DNA of 64,000 bases from Thermodesulfatator indicus DSM 15286 (GTDB lineage Bacteria > Desulfobacterota > Thermodesulfobacteria > Thermodesulfobacteriales > Thermodesulfatatoraceae): contig NC_015681.1 in assembly GCF_000217795.1 (NCBI RefSeq), positions 921,244-985,243 of the forward strand, in the 5' to 3' direction. Shown piece after piece: positions 25,796 to 34,370 of the stretch. The position numbers and the translations under genes were made by a program. Below the pieces are notes generated by a model. The model was not told where the DNA came from. It saw nothing but the letters and a program-made list of their open reading frames with translations, and ran no database searches. Numbering within the stretch: the first letter of the stretch is position 1; the number at the start of each line of letters is the position of its first letter.

Positions 25796-26912
25796 CTGGT
25801 AACCTTTCCTTTAGATATTTTCTAAGCTTTTTAAGCAAACGTTCTTCTATTTGGCGAATCCTTTCACGTGATACACCAAATCTTTGACCAATCTGCTGAA
25901 GAGTTAAAGGCTCTTCAGCCAAAAGACGTTCGTAAAAAATAACTCTTTCCTTGTCTTTTAAGTCTTTACCAAATTCCTCTAAAATACTACGAAGTTTGGA
26001 AATAACTTCTTTTTTAGCTACCTGGTCTTCCACTTTGGCATTTGGGTCAGCTAGAAAGTCGCGGTGAAGTTCATCAGAATCTTCTTTAACAGGGGCGTCA
26101 AGACTTACCTCACCAGCACTCAAGCGCTGTTCCATTTCAATGACGTCTTCTTCTTTCACGTTAAGACGCTTGGATATAAGCTTGGCCGCAGGCTCAAAGC
26201 CCATGGCATCAAGCTTTTCTTTTTCCTTGCGCAAATTGTAAAAGAGCTTTCGCTGGGCCTGAGTAGTCCCTATTTTTACTAATCGCCAGTTATCCATAAT
26301 GAACTTTAAAATGTAGGCTTTTATCCAAAAGGAGGCGTAATAAGAAAATTTAACTCCCCGATAAGGATCAAACTTCTTTACGGCCTGCATTAAACCAACA
26401 TTTCCTTCTTGAATGAGATCGAGAAAGTTTTGCATCCAGAATTTCTGAAAATCAAGGGCAATTTTTACCACCAGGCGCAAGTTAGAAGTTACCAAGCGAT
26501 AGGCAATTTTGGGATCTTTGGTTTCATAATATTCCTTGGTAAGACGCTCTTCTTCTTCACGAGTTAGAAGGGGATATTTGCTTATCTCTTTCAAATATTG
26601 CTGTAAAGGATCATAAGAAATCAGATCTTTTTCTTCCTTAGGAATAGCCGGCAGAGCTTCTTTTTCAGAACGATTCTTTTCTGTTCGCTTTTTAGGTTCT
26701 TTTAGGGAAAGCTGTTCTTTTTTTTCTGTATTTTGGGCCTTCTCTTTTGTTGTTCTAGCAATATTTTTCTTTTTAAGCTTGAGCTTAATTTTTTTCTTAG
26801 GTTTTTCTTCGGTAGGAGAAGAAACGGGTACTGCCAAAGGAGGTTCTTTTTCTGGCAGTTCAACTAAAGCTTTATCTTTATTGATTTGGGATTCTGAAAC
26901 TTTTGTTGACAT
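25758..26912 (-). CDS. rpoH: RpoH-type sigma factor with lysine-rich N-terminal extension
   Basis: 384 residues. Sigma region 1.2 starts near residue 103 (DPLQQYLKEISKYPLLTREE). Region 2 is clear (NLRLVVKIALDFQKF, then DLIQEGNVGLMQAVKKFDP). The RpoH box QRKLFYNLRKEK near 224 identifies the sigma-32 subfamily. Region 4 has the HTH LTLQQIGQRFGVSRERIRQIEER. The first 100 residues are unlike E. coli RpoH: a low-complexity Lys/Glu/Pro tail with KKKIKLKLKKKNIA. It would direct heat-shock-type promoters. Located eight bases after mnmG. Confidence 0.9.
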   Translation of the reverse strand: MSTKVSESQINKDKALVELPEKEPPLAVPVSSPTEEKPKKKIKLKLKKKNIARTTKEKAQNTEKKEQLSLKEPKKRTEKNRSEKEALPAIPKEEKDLISYDPLQQYLKEISKYPLLTREEEERLTKEYYETKDPKIAYRLVTSNLRLVVKIALDFQKFWMQNFLDLIQEGNVGLMQAVKKFDPYRGVKFSYYASFWIKAYILKFIMDNWRLVKIGTTQAQRKLFYNLRKEKEKLDAMGFEPAAKLISKRLNVKEEDVIEMEQRLSAGEVSLDAPVKEDSDELHRDFLADPNAKVEDQVAKKEVISKLRSILEEFGKDLKDKERVIFYERLLAEEPLTLQQIGQRFGVSRERIRQIEERLLKKLRKYLKERLPDAENYPLAIEGS

Positions 26913-26920
26913 CTATCCTC

Positions 26921-28819
26921 CTAGGCGGTTTCTTCTTTAACTGGGCGATAGCCCTGTTTTTTAAGGTAAATTTGAATAGCTGTAATAGCCGCCGGTGTTA
27001 CTCCTGATATACGTAAGGCCTGCCCTAAAGACCTAGGGCGCACTTTGCTTAACTTCTCTCTAATTTCTGTAGACAAGCCTGGAATTTCCCAATAATTCAA
27101 ATTCTCTGGTAAAAGCATGCTTTCCCAGCGGCGAAATCTTTCTATCTCCTGACGTTGCCGATTAACGTAACCAGCGTACTTGGTTTCTATCTCAATCTGT
27201 TGCAGGATATCATCAGATAAGCCTTCAAGAAAGGAAAAAATTTTCTTGATCTCCTCAAGAGGTACTTCTGGACGCTTCAATAAATCAAAAAGGCTCTGAG
27301 GCTGCTTCAAAGGATTAGAACCAATTTTTAAAAGGAGAGGATTTATTTCTTCAGGGCGCAATTTCAATTTCTTTAGTTTTTCTATAGTTTCTTGAATCAG
27401 CTTTTTCTTGCTAAGAAAGTGATGGTAACGTGTATCATCGATAAGCCCCAGGCGATAAGCAAATTCTGTCAAACGCAGGTCAGCATTGTCTTCTCTGAGA
27501 AGCAAGCGATATTCTGCCCGGGAAGTAAACATACGATAAGGTTCATTGGTTCCCTTGGTAACTAAGTCATCTATAAGCACACCAATATAGGCCTGCGAAC
27601 GGTCAAGGATAAAAGGCTCTTTTTCCTGCACAAAAAGGGCGGCGTTAATACCCGCCATAATACCCTGGGCCGCGGCTTCTTCGTAGCCCGAGGTTCCATT
27701 TATTTGCCCGGCCAAAAAGAGCCCGGCTATGGTCTTAGTTTCAAGGGAATGCTTTAGCTGAATAGGATTTACGTAGTCATATTCAATAGCATAACCTGGT
27801 CTTAAAATCTCGGCATTCTCAAGCCCCTCTATAGAGCGCACCATGGCCCACTGCACGTCTATGGGAAGACTTGTGCTTATTCCGTTGGGATAAACTTCTA
27901 CAGTATCAAGGCCTTCTGGCTCAAGAAATATCTGATGTCGTGGCTTATCAGCAAAACGAAAGATTTTGTCTTCAATAGATGGACAATAGCGGATACCCAC
28001 TCCTTTAATTATGCCGGTAAAAAGGGGGGAGCGGTCAAAGGCCCCCCGTATTATTTCGTGAGTTTTTTCATTGGTGTACGTGATATAACAGGGTACCTGA
28101 GGCAAAGGTGGCCTTTTGCCCTGGTTTTCATAGGAAAAAAGGGGAGGAGGGACATCACCCCACTGGACTTCCAGACGGGAATAATCAATAGTGCGCCCGT
28201 CAAGCCTGGGACAAGTGCCGGTCTTAAGGCGCCCTATTTCAAAGCCTAGCTCCTTCAAACAATCGGATAGTTTGTTTGAAGGGGGGTCTCCCATTCGCCC
28301 CGCTGGAAAATTTTTAAAACCTATATGTATAAGACCTTTTAAGAAAGTCCCTGTGGTTAAAACTACGGCTTTGGCGTGAAATATTTCGCCGATAGAAGTT
28401 TCCACACCGCAAACCCGGTTATCCTTTACCAGGATACGGTCAACCAGGGCCTGTTTCACAAAAAGGCCTGGAGTGGTTTCAAGCTTTCTTTTCATGTAGT
28501 CCTGGTAACGCCAGCGGTCAGCCTGGGCCCTGGTAGCGCGTACAGCTGGCCCTTTACGAGTATTCAGTTTGCGAAACTGGATACCTGTTTGATCAATAGC
28601 TTTGGCCATCTCTCCGCCAAGGGCGTCTATTTCCTTAACTAGATGCCCCTTGGCCAGCCCCCCGATGGCCGGGTTACAGCTCATAGCACCAATACGGTCA
28701 AGATTAATAGTTAATATCAAAACTTTTGAACCGAGCTTGGCGGCTGCCAGAGCAGCTTCTATCCCCGCGTGCCCAGCACCCACTACGATTACGTCAAACT
28801 CTTGAAAATAAACCGGCAT
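26921..28819 (-). CDS. mnmG: tRNA uridine-5-carboxymethylaminomethyl modification enzyme MnmG (GidA)
   Basis: 632 residues, full length. The FAD-binding motif [20 protein letters not shown] lies at 9-28, then [34 protein letters not shown], and [17 protein letters not shown] in the C-terminal half, all MnmG signatures. With MnmE it installs the cmnm5 group on wobble uridine of tRNAs. First gene of the unit that continues into rpoH. No anomaly. Confidence 0.97.
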   Translation of the reverse strand: MPVYFQEFDVIVVGAGHAGIEAALAAAKLGSKVLILTINLDRIGAMSCNPAIGGLAKGHLVKEIDALGGEMAKAIDQTGIQFRKLNTRKGPAVRATRAQADRWRYQDYMKRKLETTPGLFVKQALVDRILVKDNRVCGVETSIGEIFHAKAVVLTTGTFLKGLIHIGFKNFPAGRMGDPPSNKLSDCLKELGFEIGRLKTGTCPRLDGRTIDYSRLEVQWGDVPPPLFSYENQGKRPPLPQVPCYITYTNEKTHEIIRGAFDRSPLFTGIIKGVGIRYCPSIEDKIFRFADKPRHQIFLEPEGLDTVEVYPNGISTSLPIDVQWAMVRSIEGLENAEILRPGYAIEYDYVNPIQLKHSLETKTIAGLFLAGQINGTSGYEEAAAQGIMAGINAALFVQEKEPFILDRSQAYIGVLIDDLVTKGTNEPYRMFTSRAEYRLLLREDNADLRLTEFAYRLGLIDDTRYHHFLSKKKLIQETIEKLKKLKLRPEEINPLLLKIGSNPLKQPQSLFDLLKRPEVPLEEIKKIFSFLEGLSDDILQQIEIETKYAGYVNRQRQEIERFRRWESMLLPENLNYWEIPGLSTEIREKLSKVRPRSLGQALRISGVTPAAITAIQIYLKKQGYRPVKEETA

Positions 28820-28910
28820 AACCCCTAACCTACAATTTGACTTTTAAAATTTATCAATTTAGACTAATCGATTAAAGGATTTTCGCCTATCTCCGAAATT
28901 AAACATATAG

Positions 28911-29243
28911 GAGAGACCTTTGTAAATTCCGAAAAGAGGAATTGCTTCGGCTGCTAGTGCCTGGCGACAGCGATCCCTTCGCTAACGCTCGGAACAGGCG
29001 AAGCAATTCCTGAGATTGCTTCGCCCCTAACGGGGCTCGCAATGACAAAAAGTGAAGACGAGAGATCGCAATGACAAAAAGTGAAGACGAGAGATCGCAA
29101 TGACAAAAAGTGAAGACGAGAGATCGCAATGACAAAAAGTAAAGACGAGAGATCGCAATGACTGCCCCCACTCGTCACTGCGAGAAGGCCCGTAGGGCCG
29201 ACGAAGCAGTCTCTTAAGTTAAGCTCTGGCAAAGTTTTTAAAA
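28911..29243. repeat. MITE-like interspersed repeat, copy 4, with internal tandem repeat
   Basis: In the 444-base gap between divergent mnmG and the 29264 gene. Begins GAGAGACCTTTGTAAATTCC; ends CGAAGCAGTCTCTTAAGTTAAGCTCTGGCAAAG. It contains both the forward GATTGCTTCGCC and the reverse CGAAGCAGTCTC blocks, and a 29-bp minisatellite in the centre. Small frames across it are repeat by-products. Confidence 0.7.
29044..29159. repeat. 29-bp tandem repeat, four units
   Basis: Units start at 29044, 29073, 29102 and 29131 and read GACAAAAAGTGAAGACGAGA then GATCGCAAT. The first three are identical; the fourth differs by one base (GTAAAG). There are no spacers, so it is a minisatellite, not a CRISPR. 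Confidence 0.95.
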
Positions 29244-29263
29244 ACCTTTTGTGAGGTGGCTTT

Positions 29264-29638
29264 ATGAAAATACAAGACCGCCTGGTATCAAAAAATTTAA
29301 TTCGTGACTTAAAATCTCAAAAAGGGCCAACAAGGGCGAGTTTTCAAGAAATTTTACAAAAAACTCTTGAAAAGCCAATAAAAACTTCTAAAACCGTAGA
29401 AATAACTTCTTCTTTAGAAACTTCATTAAGTCGGGTCAATCAGTTGGCACAAGAAGTTATGGCCACCTTAGAAGACGTCTTAAAGGGTAATCCTGCAGAC
29501 CTTTCTCTTCTTGAAGCCAAAGCTCAAGAGCTCAAAGAGGCAGCGCAAACATTTCCTCAAGGAGTGCGTGAAACCTTAGAAGAAGTAGCTTTATTGGCTG
29601 TGGTACACTCAGCCAAGGCTAAAGAAGGTTTGATTTAA
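29264..29638 (+). CDS. Small helical protein of unknown function
   Basis: 124 residues, no signal peptide or membrane segment, almost entirely predicted helical and rich in Lys, Glu, Leu and Ala. GAGGTGG stands eight bases before the ATG, supporting expression. I do not recognise a family. It converges on the CNNM gene with a four-base overlap of stop codons. The preceding gap holds repeat copy 4, so it may be a lineage-specific gene. Confidence 0.65.
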   Translation: MKIQDRLVSKNLIRDLKSQKGPTRASFQEILQKTLEKPIKTSKTVEITSSLETSLSRVNQLAQEVMATLEDVLKGNPADLSLLEAKAQELKEAAQTFPQGVRETLEEVALLAVVHSAKAKEGLI

Positions 29639-30861
29639 GAAGGATTATTTGGTTTCACCCAGATTTCAAGTTCGTCAAGGGCTGTTTTACTGGCTCGTCT
29701 AATCTGTATCTTTAAATTCTTGTATTCAATTACTTCTCCAGGCTTGGGTATGCGGCCTGCTATTTTTAAAACGAATCCACCTATGGTTTCGTAATCTCCA
29801 GGTGGGATATTTAGACCTAGCTCTTCGTTGGCCTGTTCTATCTCCATCCAAGCCTTTACTAAAAAGTGATTTTCAGCAAGTTTTATATAGGGGACTAATT
29901 TTTGGTCAAATTCATCCCAAAATTCTCCTAAAACCTCTTCCACCAAGTCTTCCACAGTGATAATACCCACAGCCTGTCCATATTCATTTACTACCACCGC
30001 CAGGGTTTGTCCCATTTTTTGCATTTCACCAAGGAGCTCGGCAGCTAACTTAAACTCAGGCACGTAAAGGACTTCTCGCATAAAATTGCTGACTGGTTTA
30101 TCAAGCTCTTTAACCCCTAAAACATCAAGAGCAATAAGGACGCCTACCAAGTGATCAGGATGCTCTTTATAGACCAGAATTCTTGAAAAACCACTTTCTA
30201 CAAATATTTTAAGAGCTTCTTTAAGAGGCTGATTCTTTTCTATCGCTTTTACCCTTACCAGAGGAATCATTACCTGGGCTGCTGTTTTTTTAGAAAAGTC
30301 AATCAGACGGGTAATGAGAAGTTTTTCGCGAGGATCAAGGGCCTCCTCAGAAGAAACAAGAATCCTGATCTCTTCTTTGGTAATGGAGGGAAGCTTTTTA
30401 CCTTCTTCTTTGGTTACCAAAGAAATAAGATTTGCTACCACCCAAATTAGAGGATACAAAAGTCGGCTCACCAAATAAACCAAAGGGGCAATTTTGGGAG
30501 CTAGGGAGTTGGCCTTTTGTTGGGCAATACTTTTGGGTATCATTTGACCGAAGAGCAACATTAAAGGAGGCAAACCAAAAACAGCTAAAAAACCTCCAAA
30601 TTCAGGAGACACTTTGAGTAGGAATTTAGTAGTAACCACACTATTGCCAATAACAGAAAGATTTAGTCCCAAAAGAGTCGTTGTCAGTAGCCATTCTGGT
30701 TTTTCTAATAACTTTAAAGCAATTTTGGCTCCGAGATTCTTTTTAGCCTGCTTTTTTAGTTGATTTTCATCAGCTGCTACCAGAGCAATTTCAGCTCCAG
30801 CAAAAAAAGCTTCGGAAAATAGCAATATAAGGAATATGGCCAGGCCAGTTAGATAAATCAT
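29635..30861 (-). CDS. CNNM/CorC-family transporter-associated protein, paralogue 2
   Basis: 408 residues. An N-terminal DUF21/CNNM membrane domain with about four helices (residues 1-150; IFLILLFSEAFFAGAEIALV) precedes a CBS pair (about 180-310; RVKAIEKNQPLKEALKIFVE, VVVNEYGQAVGIITVEDLVEE). The CorC_HlyC transporter-associated domain is at 320-400. The family is linked to Mg2+ efflux; the old name is hemolysin. Its start overlaps the stop of the paralogue upstream by four bases. Confidence 0.88.
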   Translation of the reverse strand: MIYLTGLAIFLILLFSEAFFAGAEIALVAADENQLKKQAKKNLGAKIALKLLEKPEWLLTTTLLGLNLSVIGNSVVTTKFLLKVSPEFGGFLAVFGLPPLMLLFGQMIPKSIAQQKANSLAPKIAPLVYLVSRLLYPLIWVVANLISLVTKEEGKKLPSITKEEIRILVSSEEALDPREKLLITRLIDFSKKTAAQVMIPLVRVKAIEKNQPLKEALKIFVESGFSRILVYKEHPDHLVGVLIALDVLGVKELDKPVSNFMREVLYVPEFKLAAELLGEMQKMGQTLAVVVNEYGQAVGIITVEDLVEEVLGEFWDEFDQKLVPYIKLAENHFLVKAWMEIEQANEELGLNIPPGDYETIGGFVLKIAGRIPKPGEVIEYKNLKIQIRRASKTALDELEIWVKPNNPS

Positions 30862-32114
30862 TTGACTTTTTCCACAACAATACTAACCAGGCGCGTACCT
30901 TTAACCCTCTCTACCGTGAACTTAAAACCAAAAGCCTCTCGACTTTCGCCTTCGCGTGGGAGTTCTCCGAAAAGATGTAGAACCAACCCTCCTAGGGTTT
31001 CGAATTCATCTGTGGGAAGATCTGCTCCTACCACACGATTAAATTCTTCAATCCGAAGCCTTGCTGAGACACGATAAACTCCTGGCTTAATTTCCTGTAG
31101 GGGCTCACGGCGCACATCAAATTCGTCGTAAATTTCACCAAAAAGCTCTTCAAGAATATCTTCAAGGGTGACAAGACCTACAATAGTGCCATATTCATCC
31201 ACCACTAGGGCAAATTTGAGACGTTTTTTCTGAAACTCTTCAAGCAAGGTGCGTACTTTCATGGCCTCTGGCACAAAAAAAGGCGGGCGCACCAGTTGAG
31301 ATAGCTTGGTTGGCTCTGGGCTAAGCTGCCAGCGCAAGAGATCTTTTACATGCAAAATGCCTATAACATTATCGATGTTTCCCTGATAAATGGGAATACG
31401 TGAAACCCCTCTTCGCTTGATACGAAACAAGAGATCTTCAGTGATAGGTCCGTCTTCTAAGGCAAAAATTTCACGTCTAGGAGTCATTATGGCTGAAACA
31501 GGAATCTTTTCCGACTCAAGAAGCCCGTGGATAAAACGCCTTTCTTGCTCACCTAAAAGACCTGCCTGATAGCTTTCTTCAACAAGTTGTAAAAGATCTT
31601 CTTCTGAAAAATCGACATCTGAGCGAGCAGGGAGCCCAAATAGACGCAAAAAAGCTTCAGTAAAAGAAATTAAAAAGATCCTTACCGGAGAAAATATAAA
31701 AATAAAAATTCGTAAAAAAGGCGCTAGGAAACAAGCGGCTCTTTCTCTCTGACGGAAGGCAATTACCTTGGGAAATAAGTCTCCAAAAAAGAAAAGCAGG
31801 ACCGTCATAACCGGAAAAGTAAGCCAGGCATTTTCATCCCCGAAAAGTTTTACAAAAAGAACAGTGGCTACGGCCGAAGAAACAATATCGGCAAATTCGT
31901 TGCCGATAAGTATGGTAGCTAAAACTCTACGTGGGTGATGGAGGAGCTTAGCAGCTAAGCGACAGGATTTTTTACCGTGCTCTTTGAGACGCAAAATATC
32001 CAGGCGAGAAAGAGAAAATAGAGCAACTTCTGAGCTGGTAAAAAACGCTGAAAAGCATATCAGGGAAGCCACCAAAATTAGTTGTAAATATACTTCTAAA
32101 AGGCCTGGACTCAT
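30858..32114 (-). CDS. CNNM/CorC-family transporter-associated protein, paralogue 1
   Basis: 418 residues, same architecture as the next gene: a DUF21/CNNM membrane domain (LICFSAFFTSSEVALFSLSR), a CBS pair with MTPRREIFALEDG and VVDEYGTIVGLVTLEDILEE, then CorC_HlyC. The two products differ throughout, so the pair is an old tandem duplication that may work as a heterodimer. The ATGA overlap argues for equal translation. Confidence 0.88.
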   Translation of the reverse strand: MSPGLLEVYLQLILVASLICFSAFFTSSEVALFSLSRLDILRLKEHGKKSCRLAAKLLHHPRRVLATILIGNEFADIVSSAVATVLFVKLFGDENAWLTFPVMTVLLFFFGDLFPKVIAFRQRERAACFLAPFLRIFIFIFSPVRIFLISFTEAFLRLFGLPARSDVDFSEEDLLQLVEESYQAGLLGEQERRFIHGLLESEKIPVSAIMTPRREIFALEDGPITEDLLFRIKRRGVSRIPIYQGNIDNVIGILHVKDLLRWQLSPEPTKLSQLVRPPFFVPEAMKVRTLLEEFQKKRLKFALVVDEYGTIVGLVTLEDILEELFGEIYDEFDVRREPLQEIKPGVYRVSARLRIEEFNRVVGADLPTDEFETLGGLVLHLFGELPREGESREAFGFKFTVERVKGTRLVSIVVEKVK

Positions 32115-32229
32115 GTAAAGTTTGAGTTGTTATTAAACTGTTTGAATGAAAAAATACCTTAGCCTTTATTTTTTTGAAAGATCTTAACTGTTTTGTCATC
32201 AAAGTTTTTTGTCTTTTTCAGAAACTGGT

Positions 32230-32400
32230 ATTAAGTTAAGGAAAAATATATGAGGCAGTGCCGTTTTGGGTGGGAGAGAATTTTCATAATAAGAGCTTTA
32301 CAAAGTTCTAGGAATTTGGGTTCATTGGGCCTTGAGGTGAAAGATTGCTTTGCTCGTAACGATAGGTCAAGAAAGCTAAAATGGCTATTATTTGATAACA
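32230..32400. other. Gap between divergent CNNM and permease genes; degenerate repeat remnant possible
   Basis: The 296-base gap is AT-rich. The stretch AGCTTTACAAAGTTC ... GATTGCTTTGCTCGTAACG resembles worn pieces of the MITE-like repeat, but the ends cannot be placed. No gene or clear promoter identified. Confidence 0.3.
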
Positions 32401-32410
32401 ATTTTAATTT

Positions 32411-33508
32411 ATGCAGCGTAATCTTATTGCCCCTATAATAGGCTTTGCTTTAGCAGCCACGGTCATTTTTTTGACCTTGCGCCTTTACCTTCCTTTTTTT
32501 CAACCTATTGCCTGGGCAGCGGTTATCGCCCTTTTTTTGCACCCTGTTAACCGTTTTTTGCGGCGCAAATTGGGAGGCCGAAGAGGGCTTGCTTCTTTGC
32601 TGCTTTGCATACTTTTTATATTTTTTATCTGTGTACCCATTATTTTTGCCTTTGCCAGCCTTACCACTCAAGCTATTGATATCGTTACCACTATTAAAAC
32701 CCATATAGAAAAGGGCCAGTTTTCAATAGCCTTTATGCCTGATCCTGAAAAATATCCCCGGTTATATGCCCTGGCCAAAATCTTTTACGAAAAAATAGCC
32801 ATTTATGAACAAGAGATACAGCAGACTTTGCTCACTCTAGCTTCTTCGGTGGGGCAATTTCTCCTCTCTAGAGGAACCGATATCTTTCGAAACACTATCA
32901 ATATAATTTTACAAGTTGTCTTTATGATTTTTACTCTTTTCTATTTGTTTCGAGACGGAGACTATTTCGTAGATAGCATTAAAAAACTTTTACCTGTACC
33001 CCCAGATGAAGCCAACCGTATAATGAAAAAAGTCCAACAAGTTATAGAGGCTACGCTTTATGGTTCTATTTTGACAGCAGCAGCCCAAGGAGGCTTAGCC
33101 CTTTTAATCTATTTGATTCTTCGTATTGACTCTGCTTTTCTACTCGGCCTATTAACGGCTTTTGCCTCTTTCATCCCTCTTTTAGGAACAGCTATGGTTT
33201 GGGTATCTGTGGCCATATATTTGGCTATTTCGGGAGCTTTTGTTAAAGCAGTCATTTTGGTTGTTTATGGTTCGGTAATAATAAGCCAGATAGATAACCT
33301 TATAAGGCCTTATTTTATCGGTGGCCGCACGGAAATTCACAATCTCTTTATATTCTTTAGCATTCTTGGAGGCTTAAAGTTTTTTGGCTTTCTCGGAGTC
33401 TTTTTAGGGCCTATTTTAGTAGCCCTATCCATCTCTGTACTTGAAATTTACCGCCAAAAGATTACAGAAGAACTCTATGCCCGAACTCCCCGAAGTGGAG
33501 ACTATTAA
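32411..33508 (+). CDS. AI-2E family (PerM/TqsA-type) permease
   Basis: 365 residues with about seven or eight membrane helices, starting immediately (LIAPIIGFALAATVIFLTLR). The C-terminal half carries the family block ALLIYLILRIDSAFLLGLLT and FIPLLGTAMVWV, then IDNLIRPYFIGGRTEIHNLF, the typical signature. Members include the AI-2 exporter TqsA and Na+/H+ antiporters, so substrate is open. The C-terminus overlaps mutM by 32 bases. Confidence 0.88.
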   Translation: MQRNLIAPIIGFALAATVIFLTLRLYLPFFQPIAWAAVIALFLHPVNRFLRRKLGGRRGLASLLLCILFIFFICVPIIFAFASLTTQAIDIVTTIKTHIEKGQFSIAFMPDPEKYPRLYALAKIFYEKIAIYEQEIQQTLLTLASSVGQFLLSRGTDIFRNTINIILQVVFMIFTLFYLFRDGDYFVDSIKKLLPVPPDEANRIMKKVQQVIEATLYGSILTAAAQGGLALLIYLILRIDSAFLLGLLTAFASFIPLLGTAMVWVSVAIYLAISGAFVKAVILVVYGSVIISQIDNLIRPYFIGGRTEIHNLFIFFSILGGLKFFGFLGVFLGPILVALSISVLEIYRQKITEELYARTPRSGDY

Positions 33509-34280
33509 AAATAGCCTTAAAACCTGCCTTAAAGGTCAAACAATAAAAAGTTGTGAAGTATCCTTACCAAAACTGGTATCTCCTGATGACTTTGCCGAAA
33601 AAATAAAAGGTCAGAGCATAAACGACCTTAAAAGACGAGGAAAGGTGCTTTTAATTTTTCTGAGAAACTGGGTCCTTTTAGTCCACTTTAAACTAACAGG
33701 TCAACTGATTTATTTAGAGAACCCTTTGTCTCCACCTCCTTATACTCACATTGAGTTTTCTTTAGAAAAAGGCAAGCTTTATTATGCTGATTTAAGGCAA
33801 TTTGGACGCCTTGTCCTCTGGCCCGTTAAAGAGCTAGACGAATGCCCACTTTTAAAAAAATTAGGGCCAGAGCCCTTTGAGCTAAACATTGATACTTTTT
33901 TTAGGCTTTTAAATAAGAGCTCCCGAAAAATTAAAACCTTTTTACTAGATCAAGAGAAAATAACAGGCCTTGGGAATATTTACGTTGACGAAAGCTTATT
34001 TAGAGCAGGGGTTCATCCAGAACGGCCAGCTAATTCTCTTTCTTTTGAAGAAGCTCAAAGGCTTTTAAAAACCATAAAAGAAATTCTCAATGAGGCCATA
34101 AACCTTGGGGGATCGTCTGTTAGGAATTACGTTGACGGCCACGGTGAAAGCGGCCGTTTTCAGGAAAAACACTTAGTTTACGGCCGCCGAGGAAAGCCCT
34201 GCCCTAAGTGCCAAAAGCCTTTGGCTTATGCCCATATTGCTGGTCGAGGAACCACCTTTTGCCCCTACTGCCAAAAATAG
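33477..34280 (+). CDS. mutM: Formamidopyrimidine-DNA glycosylase MutM (Fpg)
   Basis: 267 residues beginning MPELPEVETIKNSL. The open frame extends 12 codons further upstream, but Pro2 is the catalytic nucleophile of Fpg and Glu3 assists, so the ATG at 33477 is required. Lys near 57 lies in RRGKVLLI. The C-terminal zinc finger has CPKCQKPL and CPYC. Removes 8-oxoguanine from DNA. It overlaps the permease gene by 32 bases in another frame. Confidence 0.95.
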   Translation: MPELPEVETIKNSLKTCLKGQTIKSCEVSLPKLVSPDDFAEKIKGQSINDLKRRGKVLLIFLRNWVLLVHFKLTGQLIYLENPLSPPPYTHIEFSLEKGKLYYADLRQFGRLVLWPVKELDECPLLKKLGPEPFELNIDTFFRLLNKSSRKIKTFLLDQEKITGLGNIYVDESLFRAGVHPERPANSLSFEEAQRLLKTIKEILNEAINLGGSSVRNYVDGHGESGRFQEKHLVYGRRGKPCPKCQKPLAYAHIAGRGTTFCPYCQK

Positions 34281-34370
34281 TCAGACGAGGAAAGCACTAC
34301 ACCTCTGGTCGATTGAAGATTTTGTGGTTATAAACTTTAGTGGTCATTAAAAAAACTTTAGGAGGGATAC

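Noticed and set aside
29044-29159. Possible CRISPR array (29-bp repeats)
   Set aside because: The units are directly adjacent with no spacers and no cas gene is in the window.
28899-29232. Two open frames of about 90 codons on the minus strand across the 29-bp tandem repeat
   Set aside because: Their length comes from the tandem unit having no stop codons in two frames; the predicted peptides repeat the same few residues and have no ribosome site.
33441-33476. Longer mutM reading frame
   Set aside because: The catalytic Pro must follow the initiator Met, which fixes the start at 33477.
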